DNA of 35,258 nucleotides from JBGTLW01 sp964614575 (GTDB lineage Bacteria; Planctomycetota; Phycisphaerae; Phycisphaerales; Phycisphaeraceae), in assembly GCA_964614575.1 (NCBI GenBank), contig CAZTLX010000012.1:1-35258 (forward strand). Reading direction: 5' to 3'. The translations under genes and the position numbers were made by a program. Below are positions 1-8,610 of this stretch, piece by piece. Under the pieces are notes generated by a model, which saw nothing but the letters and a program-made list of their open reading frames with translations, was not told the origin of the DNA and made no database searches. Every line of letters begins with the position of its first letter. The stretch's first letter is position 1.

Positions 1-1
1 C

Positions 2-655
2 GCCGTCACCAATTTCGCAGCCGACCCCTTGGCGACGCTGAGCATGCCGGTGCGGACGATGGCGTATCACCTGCGCTGGACGCGGCAGGTGGGGGGCGAG
101 GCGTATACCTTCGACGACCCGGTGCGTTACCAGATGGCGGCCGTGCCGGACACCGCGCCGCGGGTGCGGATCATCGAGCCGGCCCAGCGCAGCGAGGTCG
201 GCACGGTGAACAAGCGTGTGCCGCTGCGGTTCGCCGCCAGCGACGACCACGGGCTGACCGAGGCCTGGGTGGTCTATCGTGACAAGGGATCGGAGGAGGA
301 GCACCGCGTGCCGATCGGCACGCTGGAAGCGGGGCCCGTCACGCAGCAGTCGTTCACCTGGTCGGTGGGCGAGACGGTTGAGGGGCTGGCGGTGGGGGAT
401 GAGCTGGAATACACCGTCGAAGTGGCGGACAACCGCGAAGGCGAGGGCGGCCGGCAACGCGGGCGGGCGACGCCGTGGCGCTCGCTGGAGGTCCTCAGCG
501 TCGAGGCGTTCCTGCAGCGGCTGGCCGAGCGGCAGCTCGATTCCTTCGAGCGGCTCCAGCAGGTTGGCGAGCAGACCACCGAGTCGCGGGACACCGTCCG
601 CCGGCTCGAGCACGAGGCCCCTTCACCCGAACCGGGTCTTGAACCCAACCCGTAA
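2..655 (+). CDS. C-terminal part of an envelope protein with an Ig-like domain (DUF4175-like), 5' truncated
   Basis: The reading frame is open from base 2 with no convincing start, so the gene begins outside the window. The visible 218 residues hold a beta-rich segment of bacterial Ig-like character (PRVRIIEPAQRSEVG, then PLRFAASDDHGLTEAWVVYRD and LEYTVEVADNREG), followed by a charged helical tail (VEAFLQRLAERQLDSFERLQQ) and a Pro/Glu-rich end. The 'DDHGL' stretch with following YTV..ADN is typical of the extracytoplasmic part of large DUF4175-like proteins found in Planctomycetota beside MoxR/DUF58/vWA genes; that link is from memory of the family, not a search. The stop codon at 653-655 overlaps the AAGGAG ribosome site of the next gene, so the two are in one operon. 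It could instead be an unrelated Ig-fold surface protein. Confidence 0.6.
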   Translation, partial: AVTNFAADPLATLSMPVRTMAYHLRWTRQVGGEAYTFDDPVRYQMAAVPDTAPRVRIIEPAQRSEVGTVNKRVPLRFAASDDHGLTEAWVVYRDKGSEEEHRVPIGTLEAGPVTQQSFTWSVGETVEGLAVGDELEYTVEVADNREGEGGRQRGRATPWRSLEVLSVEAFLQRLAERQLDSFERLQQVGEQTTESRDTVRRLEHEAPSPEPGLEPNP

Positions 656-666
656 GGAGTCTTCCC

Positions 667-2964
667 ATGCGAACCGATCAAACCCCACGGCTTGTGGTCG
701 CGATGCTCGGGCTGGCGCTGGGCCTGGCCACGCCCGTGCCGTCCGCTGCGCAGGGCGCGGACGCGGACGCAGACGACCGGGTGCTGGCCATCGCCGACCG
801 CGTGATGCAGGAGACGCACCGCCAGCACGCGGTCCGCCAGCAGACCGGGCAGGTGATCGGGCAGCTCGACGCGATCGTCGCCGAGTTGCAGCACAACGAC
901 CTGCTCGACCGCGGCAACGCCGAGCAGCTGCGGGCCGTATCGCAGACGCTCACCCGCCTGCGCGACCAGAACGTGCCCCAGGCGGCCGAGCATCTTCAGC
1001 AGGCGCGGCGGCAGCTGCAGCGGATGAAGCCGAGCCTGGGCGCGGCGGGTGACGAGCTGGATGTCGTCGTCGCGTCGCTGCGCGAGATCTCCGAGCGGGT
1101 CGGCACCGACGCCCGCGTCCACGCGCTGACCGCCTCGCTGCGCTCGCTGCTGGAGCGGGAGCAACTGCTCAGCGAGCAGACCCAGGCGTGGGGCCGCCAG
1201 ACCCTGACCGACCCCGGTGCCGCGGCGGAACACCGCGAGCCCCTGGCCGACCGCCAGCAACAGGTCAGCCAGGCGATGGATCAGCTCCAGCGGCAGCTCG
1301 ATGAGGCGCAAAGCACTTCGTCGGACGCGCTGGATCGCGAACGCATCGAGCAGGCCCGTGCGTTATTGGAAGAGCGGCAGGCGCGCGAGCAGTTGGATCA
1401 GGCCGCCGAGGCGATCCGCAAAGACGACGCGTTTAGCGCGATCGAGAAGCAGGCCGCGGCATTGGCGGCGATGGAGGAGGCGGTCGCGGCGTTGACCGCC
1501 GAGCCCGACGAGCCGGCGATGCCGGCCCTGGCCGCGGTGGACCCGGCGGCGCTCGACGCGTTGCGTGATCGGCGTGAGCAGGTTCAGAAGCTGCGTGAGG
1601 AGCAGGCAAAGCTGCGGGAGCAGACGCAGGCCGCGGATACCGAGGCGTTTGCGTCGTTGCGCGAGCAGCAGGAAGCGCGTCAGGCGGCGTTGGAGCAGGC
1701 GACGGCCGAGTTGTTGGCCGAGCAAGACGCCAGCTCCGAACAGCCAGCGCCGACCGACGCCGATCCAACCGATCCAACCCAGACGAACGAGCCCACCGAG
1801 GCAGGCGAAGCGCAGGATGCGGCAACCGAACCCGGCGCCGCCCCGCAAGCGGAACCGGGGGCCGAGCCGCTCGAAGCGGCGCGGCAGGCGATGGCCGAGG
1901 CGCAGGAAGGTCTTTCCCAGAACGATCAAGCGGCGACGGGCGAAGCGCAGGCGCAAGCCGAGTCGGCGCTGGGGGAGGCGCTGGCGGCATTGGACGAGCA
2001 GATCGCCGCGGCCGAGGCGGCGCAGGTCGCGATGCCGGCGACGCTCGCCGAGCAGCTTGAGGCGGTCAAGGGTGAGCAGCAGGCGCTGGCCGATGCGTCA
2101 CAGCAGACGGCGGCGGCGGGGGAGGATGTGGGCGAGCACGAGCCGGCGCAGTCGGCGCTTAGCGAGCAGGTCGCGGCGCTGCAGGACCAGGCCTACAGCG
2201 CGGAGGCCGGCGAGGCGATGCAGCAGGCCGCCGACGCGATGCAGCGCGCGGCCGAGGCGATGGAAGCGGGGGACGCGGCCGCGATGCAGCAGGCGCAGGG
2301 CGAGGCGGTGGCGGCGCTCGACGCCGCGTCGGACGCGGCGCAGTCGGCGATGGAACAGTTCGAGCAGATGATGGCCTCGCTCAACGAGGTGGACGGCTTG
2401 ATCGATCAGCAGGGCGAGCTGAGCGCCGCCGCCGAGGCGGCGCAGGGCGAGGCGCTGGGCCAGACCGGGCAGCAGCAAGCGGCGCTGGGGCAGGACACCT
2501 CCGAGCTGGGTGAGCAGGTGCCCGGCGCGGCGGGCGAGGCGCTGGCGGCGGCCGCGGCGGCGATGGGCGAGGCGGGCGAGGCCTTGCAGGCGGGCGACCC
2601 ACAGGCCGGCGCCGCCGCGCAGCAGCAGGCGATGGCGTCGCTGCAATCGGCGCGGCAGACGCTGGCCGCGCAGATGGGTCAGATGGGCCCGCTGGCGCAG
2701 ATGATGCCCGGTGCGAACCAAATCCTGCCCGACCTGCCCACCCCCGGCGAAGGCTCGGGCATGGGCTCGACCGCGGGCACGGGGGAGGGCGGCGACAAGG
2801 ACGGCGGCCCGGCCGGCGGGGGCCAGACGCCCGAGGCCGGCGACAACCGCTGGCGCATGCTCGGCGGGCGCGACCCGCAGGAGCTGCACCAACGCTTCGC
2901 ACGCGAGTTGCCCGTCGAACACCGAGAACTCCTGGAGGCGTACTATGAATCGCTCGCGGAATAA
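667..2964 (+). CDS. Exported Ala/Gln/Glu-rich coiled-coil protein
   Basis: The 765-residue product starts with a clear signal peptide (VVAMLGLALGLATPVPSAAQ, cleavage near residue 29). Residues about 30-680 are almost entirely Ala, Gln, Glu and Leu in long amphipathic helices, with a disordered Pro/Thr/Glu-rich break near residues 355-400. A Gly-rich linker follows, then a conserved-looking C-terminal motif (RDPQELHQRFARELPVEHRE, ending LLEAYYESLAE). Such a tail and Q-rich helices are found at the ends of DUF4175-like planctomycete proteins; here this part is a separate gene behind the Ig-like fragment. The start is fixed by AAGGAG at 654-659, eight bases before the ATG. Its last 20 bases overlap the next gene. 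A structural or scaffold role in the periplasm is inference; I see no catalytic motif. Confidence 0.72.
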   Translation: MRTDQTPRLVVAMLGLALGLATPVPSAAQGADADADDRVLAIADRVMQETHRQHAVRQQTGQVIGQLDAIVAELQHNDLLDRGNAEQLRAVSQTLTRLRDQNVPQAAEHLQQARRQLQRMKPSLGAAGDELDVVVASLREISERVGTDARVHALTASLRSLLEREQLLSEQTQAWGRQTLTDPGAAAEHREPLADRQQQVSQAMDQLQRQLDEAQSTSSDALDRERIEQARALLEERQAREQLDQAAEAIRKDDAFSAIEKQAAALAAMEEAVAALTAEPDEPAMPALAAVDPAALDALRDRREQVQKLREEQAKLREQTQAADTEAFASLREQQEARQAALEQATAELLAEQDASSEQPAPTDADPTDPTQTNEPTEAGEAQDAATEPGAAPQAEPGAEPLEAARQAMAEAQEGLSQNDQAATGEAQAQAESALGEALAALDEQIAAAEAAQVAMPATLAEQLEAVKGEQQALADASQQTAAAGEDVGEHEPAQSALSEQVAALQDQAYSAEAGEAMQQAADAMQRAAEAMEAGDAAAMQQAQGEAVAALDAASDAAQSAMEQFEQMMASLNEVDGLIDQQGELSAAAEAAQGEALGQTGQQQAALGQDTSELGEQVPGAAGEALAAAAAAMGEAGEALQAGDPQAGAAAQQQAMASLQSARQTLAAQMGQMGPLAQMMPGANQILPDLPTPGEGSGMGSTAGTGEGGDKDGGPAGGGQTPEAGDNRWRMLGGRDPQELHQRFARELPVEHRELLEAYYESLAE

Positions 2965-3976
2965 GCGGCACGACAAAAACATCGCCCGGCCGCGCCGCGC
3001 GATCATCGTGGCGGTCGCGGTGGGCGTGATGATGGCCGCGTCGGCCCCCGCACCCGCCCCGGCGCAGGCGCGGGTCGGCGTCACCGAACTCTCGCCCCAG
3101 GCCGAACGCGCGATCGACCGCGGGCTGGCGTATCTGGCCGCCCATCAGCGCGAGAACGGCAGCTGGGGCGGATCGGGGCACACGGCGCTGGGGCTCATGG
3201 CCTTCATGGTCAAGGGCTACTTCCCCGACCCCGATCGGCCCGACCGCTACGGCGTCCACCTCGACCGCGCGGTCCAATTCCTGATCAACCAGTCACGCGA
3301 GCACGGCGGGTACTTCGGCGGAAACATGTACCACCACGCCCTGGCCACGCTCGCGCTGGCCGAGGCCTGGGGCATGAGCCAACGCGAGGAGATCCGCGAA
3401 GCGCTCAAGGCCGCCGTCGAGGTGACCCTGCGGGCCCAGGACCGCCGCACCGGCGGCTGGCGATACCAACCCATGCCGGTCGATCACGACACCTCCGTCA
3501 CCGCGATGGTCGTCGTCTCCCTCGCCGCCGCCAACGAAGCGGGCATCCTCGTGCCCCGCGAGGTGATGGCACGCGCGACGACCTACCTGATAGAACGACA
3601 GGCCGACGACGGCGGCTTCAGCTACCGCGGCGGCAACGACTCGGCGTTCCCACGCTCCGCCGCGTGTGTGCTCGCGCTGCAACTGGGCGGCGAACGCGAC
3701 AGCGAAGCGGTGCAGCGCGGCTTACGCTACATCCTCGAAGCCGACCCCGAAACCGCCTTCGGCGAACGCTACTTCTTCTACGCCCAATACTACGCCGCCC
3801 AGGCCATGTACCAGGCCGGCGAAGCACCCTACCAAGCCTGGCAGCCACGCATCGAACAGTTGTTGATCCAACGACAGCAAGGCAATGGGGCGTGGCATCG
3901 CGACACCTACCCGACCGCCATGTCGATCCTGGTCCTGGGTGTGCCGTACCGCTACCTGCCGATCTATCAGCGTTGA
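2945..3976 (+). CDS. Exported prenyltransferase/squalene-cyclase-like alpha-toroid protein
   Basis: The product is 343 residues with an N-terminal Arg-rich segment, a hydrophobic signal (AIIVAVAVGVMMAASAPAPA) and then repeated helical units of the prenyltransferase/squalene oxidase type: ENGSWGGSGHTALGLMAF, EHGGYFGGNMYHHALATLAL, RTGGWRYQPM, DDGGFSYRGG and GNGAWHRDTYPTAMS. The repeats match the QxxxGxW/DGGF pattern of the alpha/alpha toroid. The DxDD signature of true squalene-hopene cyclases is not seen, so a cyclase activity is doubtful; a periplasmic binding or scaffold role is likelier. The ATG at 2945 has GGAGG at 2934-2938 with six-base spacing and lies inside the end of the preceding gene, so translation is probably coupled. 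Such proteins are recurrent in Planctomycetota next to MoxR-type clusters (family knowledge). Confidence 0.78.
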   Translation: MNRSRNKRHDKNIARPRRAIIVAVAVGVMMAASAPAPAPAQARVGVTELSPQAERAIDRGLAYLAAHQRENGSWGGSGHTALGLMAFMVKGYFPDPDRPDRYGVHLDRAVQFLINQSREHGGYFGGNMYHHALATLALAEAWGMSQREEIREALKAAVEVTLRAQDRRTGGWRYQPMPVDHDTSVTAMVVVSLAAANEAGILVPREVMARATTYLIERQADDGGFSYRGGNDSAFPRSAACVLALQLGGERDSEAVQRGLRYILEADPETAFGERYFFYAQYYAAQAMYQAGEAPYQAWQPRIEQLLIQRQQGNGAWHRDTYPTAMSILVLGVPYRYLPIYQR

Positions 3977-4025
3977 TCGACGAAGACCCCCGCCGCGGCC
4001 ATGACCGCGTCGCGCAGCGATCGTG

Positions 4026-5276
4026 ATGGTGTCAAGCGTCATGAACCAGACCTCAAGCAGCAAATCAAGCAAGAACGTGCTGGTCCTCGTCGAATCCTCG
4101 TCGGGCTACGGCCGGGCATGCCTGCGGGGCATCGGCCGCTACACGCGCAGCCACGACCGCTGGCTGATCCGGCACATGCCGCACGACCAGATGCCCGTGC
4201 TCAACCCGAACATCCCCTGGAAATGGGACTGGGACGGGGTGATCGCCCGCATCGGCTCCCCCCAGGTGCTGAGGCTGGTCCGTCGGCTGGGCCTGCCGAC
4301 CGTCGATGTCATGAGCATGACGCGCATGGATGGCGTGGGGATCGTGAACTGCGACAACCAGCGCATCGTGCAACTGGCGATCGAGCACCTGACCGCCAAC
4401 GGGCTGCGGCACCTGGGCTTCTGCGGCGTCCCGGGGATGCAGTTTTCCGATGATCGCGAACGCGTCTTCAAGGCCTACCGGGGGACCCCGGGCCTGACGC
4501 TGCACACCTTCCCCGTGGCCAGCTCAAAACCCTCGCAACTCAAGAGCAGCGGCCAACGCTGGCTGCGCGACCTGCAGCGGCTGCGGGCGTGGATCGAATC
4601 CCTGCCCAAACCCGTCGGCATCGTCGCCTGCAACGATACCCGCGCTTGGCACGTCATCGAGATGTGCCGGGCCGCGCAACTGCACGTCCCCCACACCGTG
4701 GCCGTCGTCGGCGTGGACGACGACGACGCGATCTGCGAGCTGTGTTCCCCGACGATCAGCAGCGTGGACCCCAACCCCGAGGCGGTGGGTTTTGAGGCGG
4801 CGCGGGCGCTGGACCGCTTGATGCGAGGCGAGCCGCCCACCGATCAGCCGCTGTTGATCCCGCCGCTGGGCGTCGAGAAGCGCGAGTCCAGCGACACCCA
4901 GGCCTTCGAGCACGACGACTTGAACGAGGCGATTCGGTTCATCCGCGACAACACCGACAACTCCATCAACGTCGGCAGTGTCGTCGCGCATATCGGCCGA
5001 TCGCGGTCCACGCTCGAGCGGCGCTTCCGCGATTACCTGGGTTGCACCATGTATGACTACATCCAGCGGCATCGCATCGACCGGGTCAAACGCCTGCTGC
5101 TGCAGACCAACTACCCCGCGGCGCAGATCGCTCGGATGCTCGACTTCAACACCAGCACCTACTTCACCGCCGCGTTCCGTAAGCACGTGGGCATGACCCC
5201 GGGGCAGTTCCGCAGCCGATACACCAGCCCCCACCTCGGCGCTACCCCCAAGGCCGACGCCGCCGATGAGGGGTGA
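4026..5276 (+). CDS. XylR-like regulator: periplasmic-binding-type sensor fused to AraC HTH
   Basis: This is a DNA-binding transcriptional regulator of about 416 residues with the domain order of E. coli XylR. An N-terminal sugar-binding-protein-like (LacI/PBP1) sensor (NVLVLVESSSGYGRACLRGI, later VGIVACNDTRAWHVIEMCRA and VAVVGVDDDDAICEL) is followed by two AraC helix-turn-helix units from about residue 298 (SVVAHIGRSRSTLERRFRDY, AAQIARMLDFNTSTYFTAAF, then the PGQFRSRY-type end). It should sense a sugar and control nearby carbohydrate genes; the secreted glycoside hydrolase 174 bases downstream is the obvious target (inference). The start is uncertain: ATG at 4026 or 4041 (a GTG lies at 4023), none with a strong ribosome site. 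The ligand cannot be read from sequence; the name xylR is not assigned because many paralogues exist in planctomycetes. Confidence 0.88.
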   Translation: MVSSVMNQTSSSKSSKNVLVLVESSSGYGRACLRGIGRYTRSHDRWLIRHMPHDQMPVLNPNIPWKWDWDGVIARIGSPQVLRLVRRLGLPTVDVMSMTRMDGVGIVNCDNQRIVQLAIEHLTANGLRHLGFCGVPGMQFSDDRERVFKAYRGTPGLTLHTFPVASSKPSQLKSSGQRWLRDLQRLRAWIESLPKPVGIVACNDTRAWHVIEMCRAAQLHVPHTVAVVGVDDDDAICELCSPTISSVDPNPEAVGFEAARALDRLMRGEPPTDQPLLIPPLGVEKRESSDTQAFEHDDLNEAIRFIRDNTDNSINVGSVVAHIGRSRSTLERRFRDYLGCTMYDYIQRHRIDRVKRLLLQTNYPAAQIARMLDFNTSTYFTAAFRKHVGMTPGQFRSRYTSPHLGATPKADAADEG

Positions 5277-5450
5277 CTCGGTCGCCGTCATCGCCTTTGG
5301 CCGAGCCGTTCGGCGTGAAGAAAGATCGATACCAGTTGACAAAATTTCACTATATCCCCGGCCGGCTGTTTACGAGAGAATAAGGGTCTTAATCAAGACA
5401 AGGGTTCCGAGGGTTTTTGGATCATTTGTTCGACTCAAGGAGACACCGCG

Positions 5451-7334
5451 ATGACCCACCGTCACACCCCGTGTTTTTTCCCGTGTCTGGCCGTGATGGC
5501 CGGACTGATCATGACCACTCAGATGACTATGACCGTCCAAGCCGAACCTATCGTGCCCGTGCCCGGCTTTCCGCAGTCGGCGGGCGTGCAGATGAAGACC
5601 CACAACTTCACCGTTGAGAACCTGCGCACGGCCCACGAGATGGGTTTCCGCGTTGTCCGCCGGGCGTTCTACTGGCAGGGGGTGGAGCAGGAGAAGGGGG
5701 TTTATGACTTTTCCAAGTGGGACACGGAGATGGCCGAGGCCGACCGCCTGGGCCTCACGGTGATCGGCTGCTGGTTCGGCAACAACAAGCTGCACGAGGA
5801 TGACGGCCGCGGCGGTATCCAGACCGAGGAAGGCCGGCAGGCCTTCGCCGCCTTCGCCGCCGCCTGCGCCAAACGATACAAGGATCAAAAAGTCCTCTGG
5901 GAAGTCTGGAACGAGCCGAACGTCCGCACCTTCTGGCGCAAGGACGGCAAGCACAACTCCGACGAATTCGCGCAGGAATACACCGACCTGGTCAAGGCGA
6001 TCATGCCCGCGGTGCTCGCGGTGGACCCCGACGCGTTCGTGATCGCCGGCTCGGTGTCCAACTACTGGAAGCCCAGCTACGAGTGGACCGAAGCCTGCTT
6101 CAAGAATGGCATGCTCGATACCGGAATCAAGGCTTGGTCCACACACCCCTACGGCTTGAAGACGCCCGAGGAGTTCACCGTCGGCCACACCATCACCCGC
6201 GAACTGCTCAAGAAGTACGGCAAGCCCGCCATGCCCATCCTCAACACCGAGCGCGGCTTCGCGATCAAGGAACTGAAAAACAACGAGGGCTGGTCCGGTG
6301 GTAATAAGGACCAAGTCTTTGCATACCAGGCCTGGCACTTCGTTCGTCAGTACATGGCCGACCAGATGAACGGCGTGCCCATCACCATCTGGTATGAGTG
6401 GGACGGCAAGGACCCGTGGACCGGCAGCGCCTTCGCCCTGTTCAACGATGAGCCGCGGCCGATCATCAAGGCCGCCGAGGTGATGCTCGATCAGTTAAAT
6501 GGCTACAACTACGTGCGTCGGATCGACACCGGATACCCCCTCGACTTCCTCCTGCTTTTCCGCAACGAGGCCGGCGAGCAGAAACTGGTCGCGTGGACGG
6601 CCCCGCCGGCCGGAGACACCCCCGACGCCGCGTTCGCCCACGAGGTGAAGATCGAACTGAATACCGGCGGACCGGCGACCGCCACCGGCTTGCTCGGCGA
6701 TGAACTGAACGTGGCGGAGGCGGGCGAGAACGCGTATCGGCTGGCGGTATCCGGTGCCCCGCAGTACGTCGTGGTCCCCAGCGGGGCGGACATCAGCGCC
6801 GCGTCGATCGAGCCGTACCGCGCCCCGATCGAAGAAGCCAAGGCCCCGCCCCCCAACGCCATCGACCTCAAACTGTTCGCGTCCGAAGACCACTGGGATT
6901 TCCAGCCGAACACGGGCGACGGACTGTTCGAGGTCAACCCTAACGATGAGCGAGACATCGGCGTGCTGCACTACAACTTCACGCAGGCCAAGGCCCAGGG
7001 CACGCCTTACGTGCTGGCGACCGCCACGACGAAGATCGAGAAGGCCGCTTCGGCGGTGATCTTCTACGCACGCTCCCCGGTCCGCCAGCAACTGACCTTC
7101 CGCCTGGTCGACAGCACCGGCCAGACCCATCAATTCAAGAAGCGGATCGACGGCATCGATCAGTGGGAACGGATCGACATCCCGCTGACCCGTCGTCTTG
7201 AGCACTGGGGCGGGGCCAAAGACGGCACCATCCATTACCCCATCGAGTCGATCGTGCTCGCGGTCCCGCTGCCGGGCGAGGAAATTAAGCACGGCAAGGT
7301 TGAATACAGCCACGCGATGGTCGTGCCCGAATAA
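5451..7334 (+). CDS. Secreted glycoside hydrolase, clan GH-A TIM barrel with C-terminal beta domain
   Basis: The product is 627 residues with a signal peptide (ends near TVQA, residues 27-31). A TIM-barrel catalytic domain spans about residues 35-350. The strand-4 acid/base motif is VLWEVWNEPN with Glu155, and the strand-7 nucleophile motif is PILNTERGF with Glu267; this pair and spacing are those of clan GH-A retaining hydrolases. Residues 350-460 form a beta-rich domain, and the last 160 residues look like a carbohydrate-binding or jelly-roll domain (ASAVIFYARSPVRQQLTFRL). I cannot assign the GH family; GH39/GH5-like or an unclassified GH-A family are options. AAGGAG at 5437-5442 sets the ATG. 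The 174-base leader (5277-5450) is less GC-rich than its surroundings and could hold an operator for the XylR-like regulator, but I see no certain site. Substrate is unknown. Confidence 0.85.
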   Translation: MTHRHTPCFFPCLAVMAGLIMTTQMTMTVQAEPIVPVPGFPQSAGVQMKTHNFTVENLRTAHEMGFRVVRRAFYWQGVEQEKGVYDFSKWDTEMAEADRLGLTVIGCWFGNNKLHEDDGRGGIQTEEGRQAFAAFAAACAKRYKDQKVLWEVWNEPNVRTFWRKDGKHNSDEFAQEYTDLVKAIMPAVLAVDPDAFVIAGSVSNYWKPSYEWTEACFKNGMLDTGIKAWSTHPYGLKTPEEFTVGHTITRELLKKYGKPAMPILNTERGFAIKELKNNEGWSGGNKDQVFAYQAWHFVRQYMADQMNGVPITIWYEWDGKDPWTGSAFALFNDEPRPIIKAAEVMLDQLNGYNYVRRIDTGYPLDFLLLFRNEAGEQKLVAWTAPPAGDTPDAAFAHEVKIELNTGGPATATGLLGDELNVAEAGENAYRLAVSGAPQYVVVPSGADISAASIEPYRAPIEEAKAPPPNAIDLKLFASEDHWDFQPNTGDGLFEVNPNDERDIGVLHYNFTQAKAQGTPYVLATATTKIEKAASAVIFYARSPVRQQLTFRLVDSTGQTHQFKKRIDGIDQWERIDIPLTRRLEHWGGAKDGTIHYPIESIVLAVPLPGEEIKHGKVEYSHAMVVPE

Positions 7335-7455
7335 TGCCATGCGTTGACGCGATCGCGCGGTGGCCGGACCCGCCCCACGTGCTCGGATTTAAATGACTGA
7401 GCCATCGGCCGAGCGCTTTGGCGACCGCCCTGGCGTTCGATGAGCAGGAGTTGGC

Positions 7456-8361
7456 ATGAGCAAGGCACCCCTCACGCTCAGGAGGGCGATCAAGCGGGTG
7501 ATCGCGCTGTGCATCATCGCACTGGTCGCGTTGACGCCGGTCAGCGTTGACGCCGCCCCGGACACGGAGGAGCAGGCCACGATCCAAGGCCCCGTCATCG
7601 ATCCCGACACCGGCGTGCAGACCTTCACCGTCCAAAGCCCCTGCCTCGGCAAGCCCAGCACGGTCCGCGTGCTGCTGCCCGACAAGATCGAGCCTGAAAA
7701 GACCTACCGCACGCTTTATGTCCTGCCGGTCGAGGGCGGGATCGAAGGCCCGCACGGCGACGGCCTGACCGAGGTCCGCAAAACCGATGCGCACAACCAA
7801 TACGCGCTGATCTGTGTGACGATGTCCTTTGATTCCGTGCCCTGGTACGGCGCGCATGCCACGGACCCGACCAAACGGCATGAGCAGTTCATCAAGGAAG
7901 TGGTCGTGCCGCTGGTCGAGAGCCGATTCCCCGCCACCGGCGAGACGGCCGACCGATTGCTGCTGGGGTTCAGCAAGTCCGGCTGGGGCGCGGTGAGCAT
8001 GCTGCTGCGCGACCCGGACTTCTGGGGGGCCGCGTGCGCTTGGGATGCGCCGCTGATGATGGATGAGATCGGACTGAAATGGGGTTCCGCCAAACACTTC
8101 GGCACCCCCGCGGCCGCGAAACCGCACGTCCCGGTCCACCTGGTAGCCGAAAAAGCCGAACAGTTCGCCGAAGGTCCCTCGCGTTTGACGATCCTTGGCC
8201 AGGATATCTTCGGCAAGCACACCCGGCAGTTCCACGAACTGCTCGACGCCCACGATGTGCCGCACCGCTACCACAACGACTTGAAATTCAAGCACCACTG
8301 GCATTCGGGGTGGCTGAGCGAGGCGTTGGTTTTGTTTCTGGAAGGGCAGCAATCGCCATAG
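7456..8361 (+). CDS. Exported alpha/beta-hydrolase, esterase/PHB-depolymerase-like
   Basis: This 301-residue protein has an N-terminal signal or anchor (IALCIIALVALTPVSVDA) and an alpha/beta-hydrolase core: the strand RTLYVLPVEGG, the nucleophile elbow LLLGFSKSGWGAV with Ser173, and a C-terminal HHWHSGW segment that could give the catalytic His. The elbow is GFSKSG rather than the canonical GxSxG, as seen in some esterase-D/feruloyl-esterase-like proteins. AGGAG at 7446-7450 supports the ATG at 7456. It follows the glycoside hydrolase by 121 bases, so removal of acyl groups from the same polysaccharide is a reasonable inference. The acid residue of the triad was not identified. Confidence 0.78.
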   Translation: MSKAPLTLRRAIKRVIALCIIALVALTPVSVDAAPDTEEQATIQGPVIDPDTGVQTFTVQSPCLGKPSTVRVLLPDKIEPEKTYRTLYVLPVEGGIEGPHGDGLTEVRKTDAHNQYALICVTMSFDSVPWYGAHATDPTKRHEQFIKEVVVPLVESRFPATGETADRLLLGFSKSGWGAVSMLLRDPDFWGAACAWDAPLMMDEIGLKWGSAKHFGTPAAAKPHVPVHLVAEKAEQFAEGPSRLTILGQDIFGKHTRQFHELLDAHDVPHRYHNDLKFKHHWHSGWLSEALVLFLEGQQSP

Positions 8362-8610
8362 ATGTTCACGCACCATTTCGAGTGATCGTCGGCGCGTGAG
8401 TTTGACGGATTATCGACTTATGATGAACCGATATTGCTATTGTCGTCGCCGATTTATGTGGTACCGTGTAGGTGGCATATGGTTTTCATTGGCCTCGGTA
8501 AGTTAAAACAGAATCAAGTGGTTATAGCGCTCGGACTTTGGTCGATTATTTTAGCTTATATGTGTATTGGAATCACTTCGTTTCTTAAACCCTTAGGAAG
8601 GAGTCCCATC
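8362..8610. other. AT-rich intergenic leader upstream of the PEP-CTERM gene
   Basis: About 250 bases without a credible gene. Base composition drops sharply compared with the flanking genes, with runs such as GTAAGTTAAAACAGAATC and GATTATTTTAGCTTATATG. The rightward frame stays open from 8434, but its translation (ending IGITSFLKPLGRSPI) ahead of a perfect ribosome site and signal peptide is not believable as coding. AGGAAGGAG at 8595-8603 belongs to the next gene. A promoter region is likely; I could not pick a pair of -35/-10 boxes with acceptable spacing. Confidence 0.5.

Noticed and set aside
2945..3976. Functional squalene-hopene cyclase
   Set aside because: Only the toroid repeats are seen; the protein is about half the usual length, exported, and lacks the DxDD motif.
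5336..5341. TTGACA upstream of the glycoside hydrolase gene
   Set aside because: At 15-19 bases downstream there are only CG-rich words, so no -10 partner exists.
8473..8488. Sigma-54-like site TGGCATATGGTTTTCA upstream of the PEP-CTERM gene
   Set aside because: The -24 part matches well, but the essential GC of the -12 part is TC here. PEP-CTERM genes in some bacteria are under sigma-54 control, so it was tempting, but one key base is wrong.
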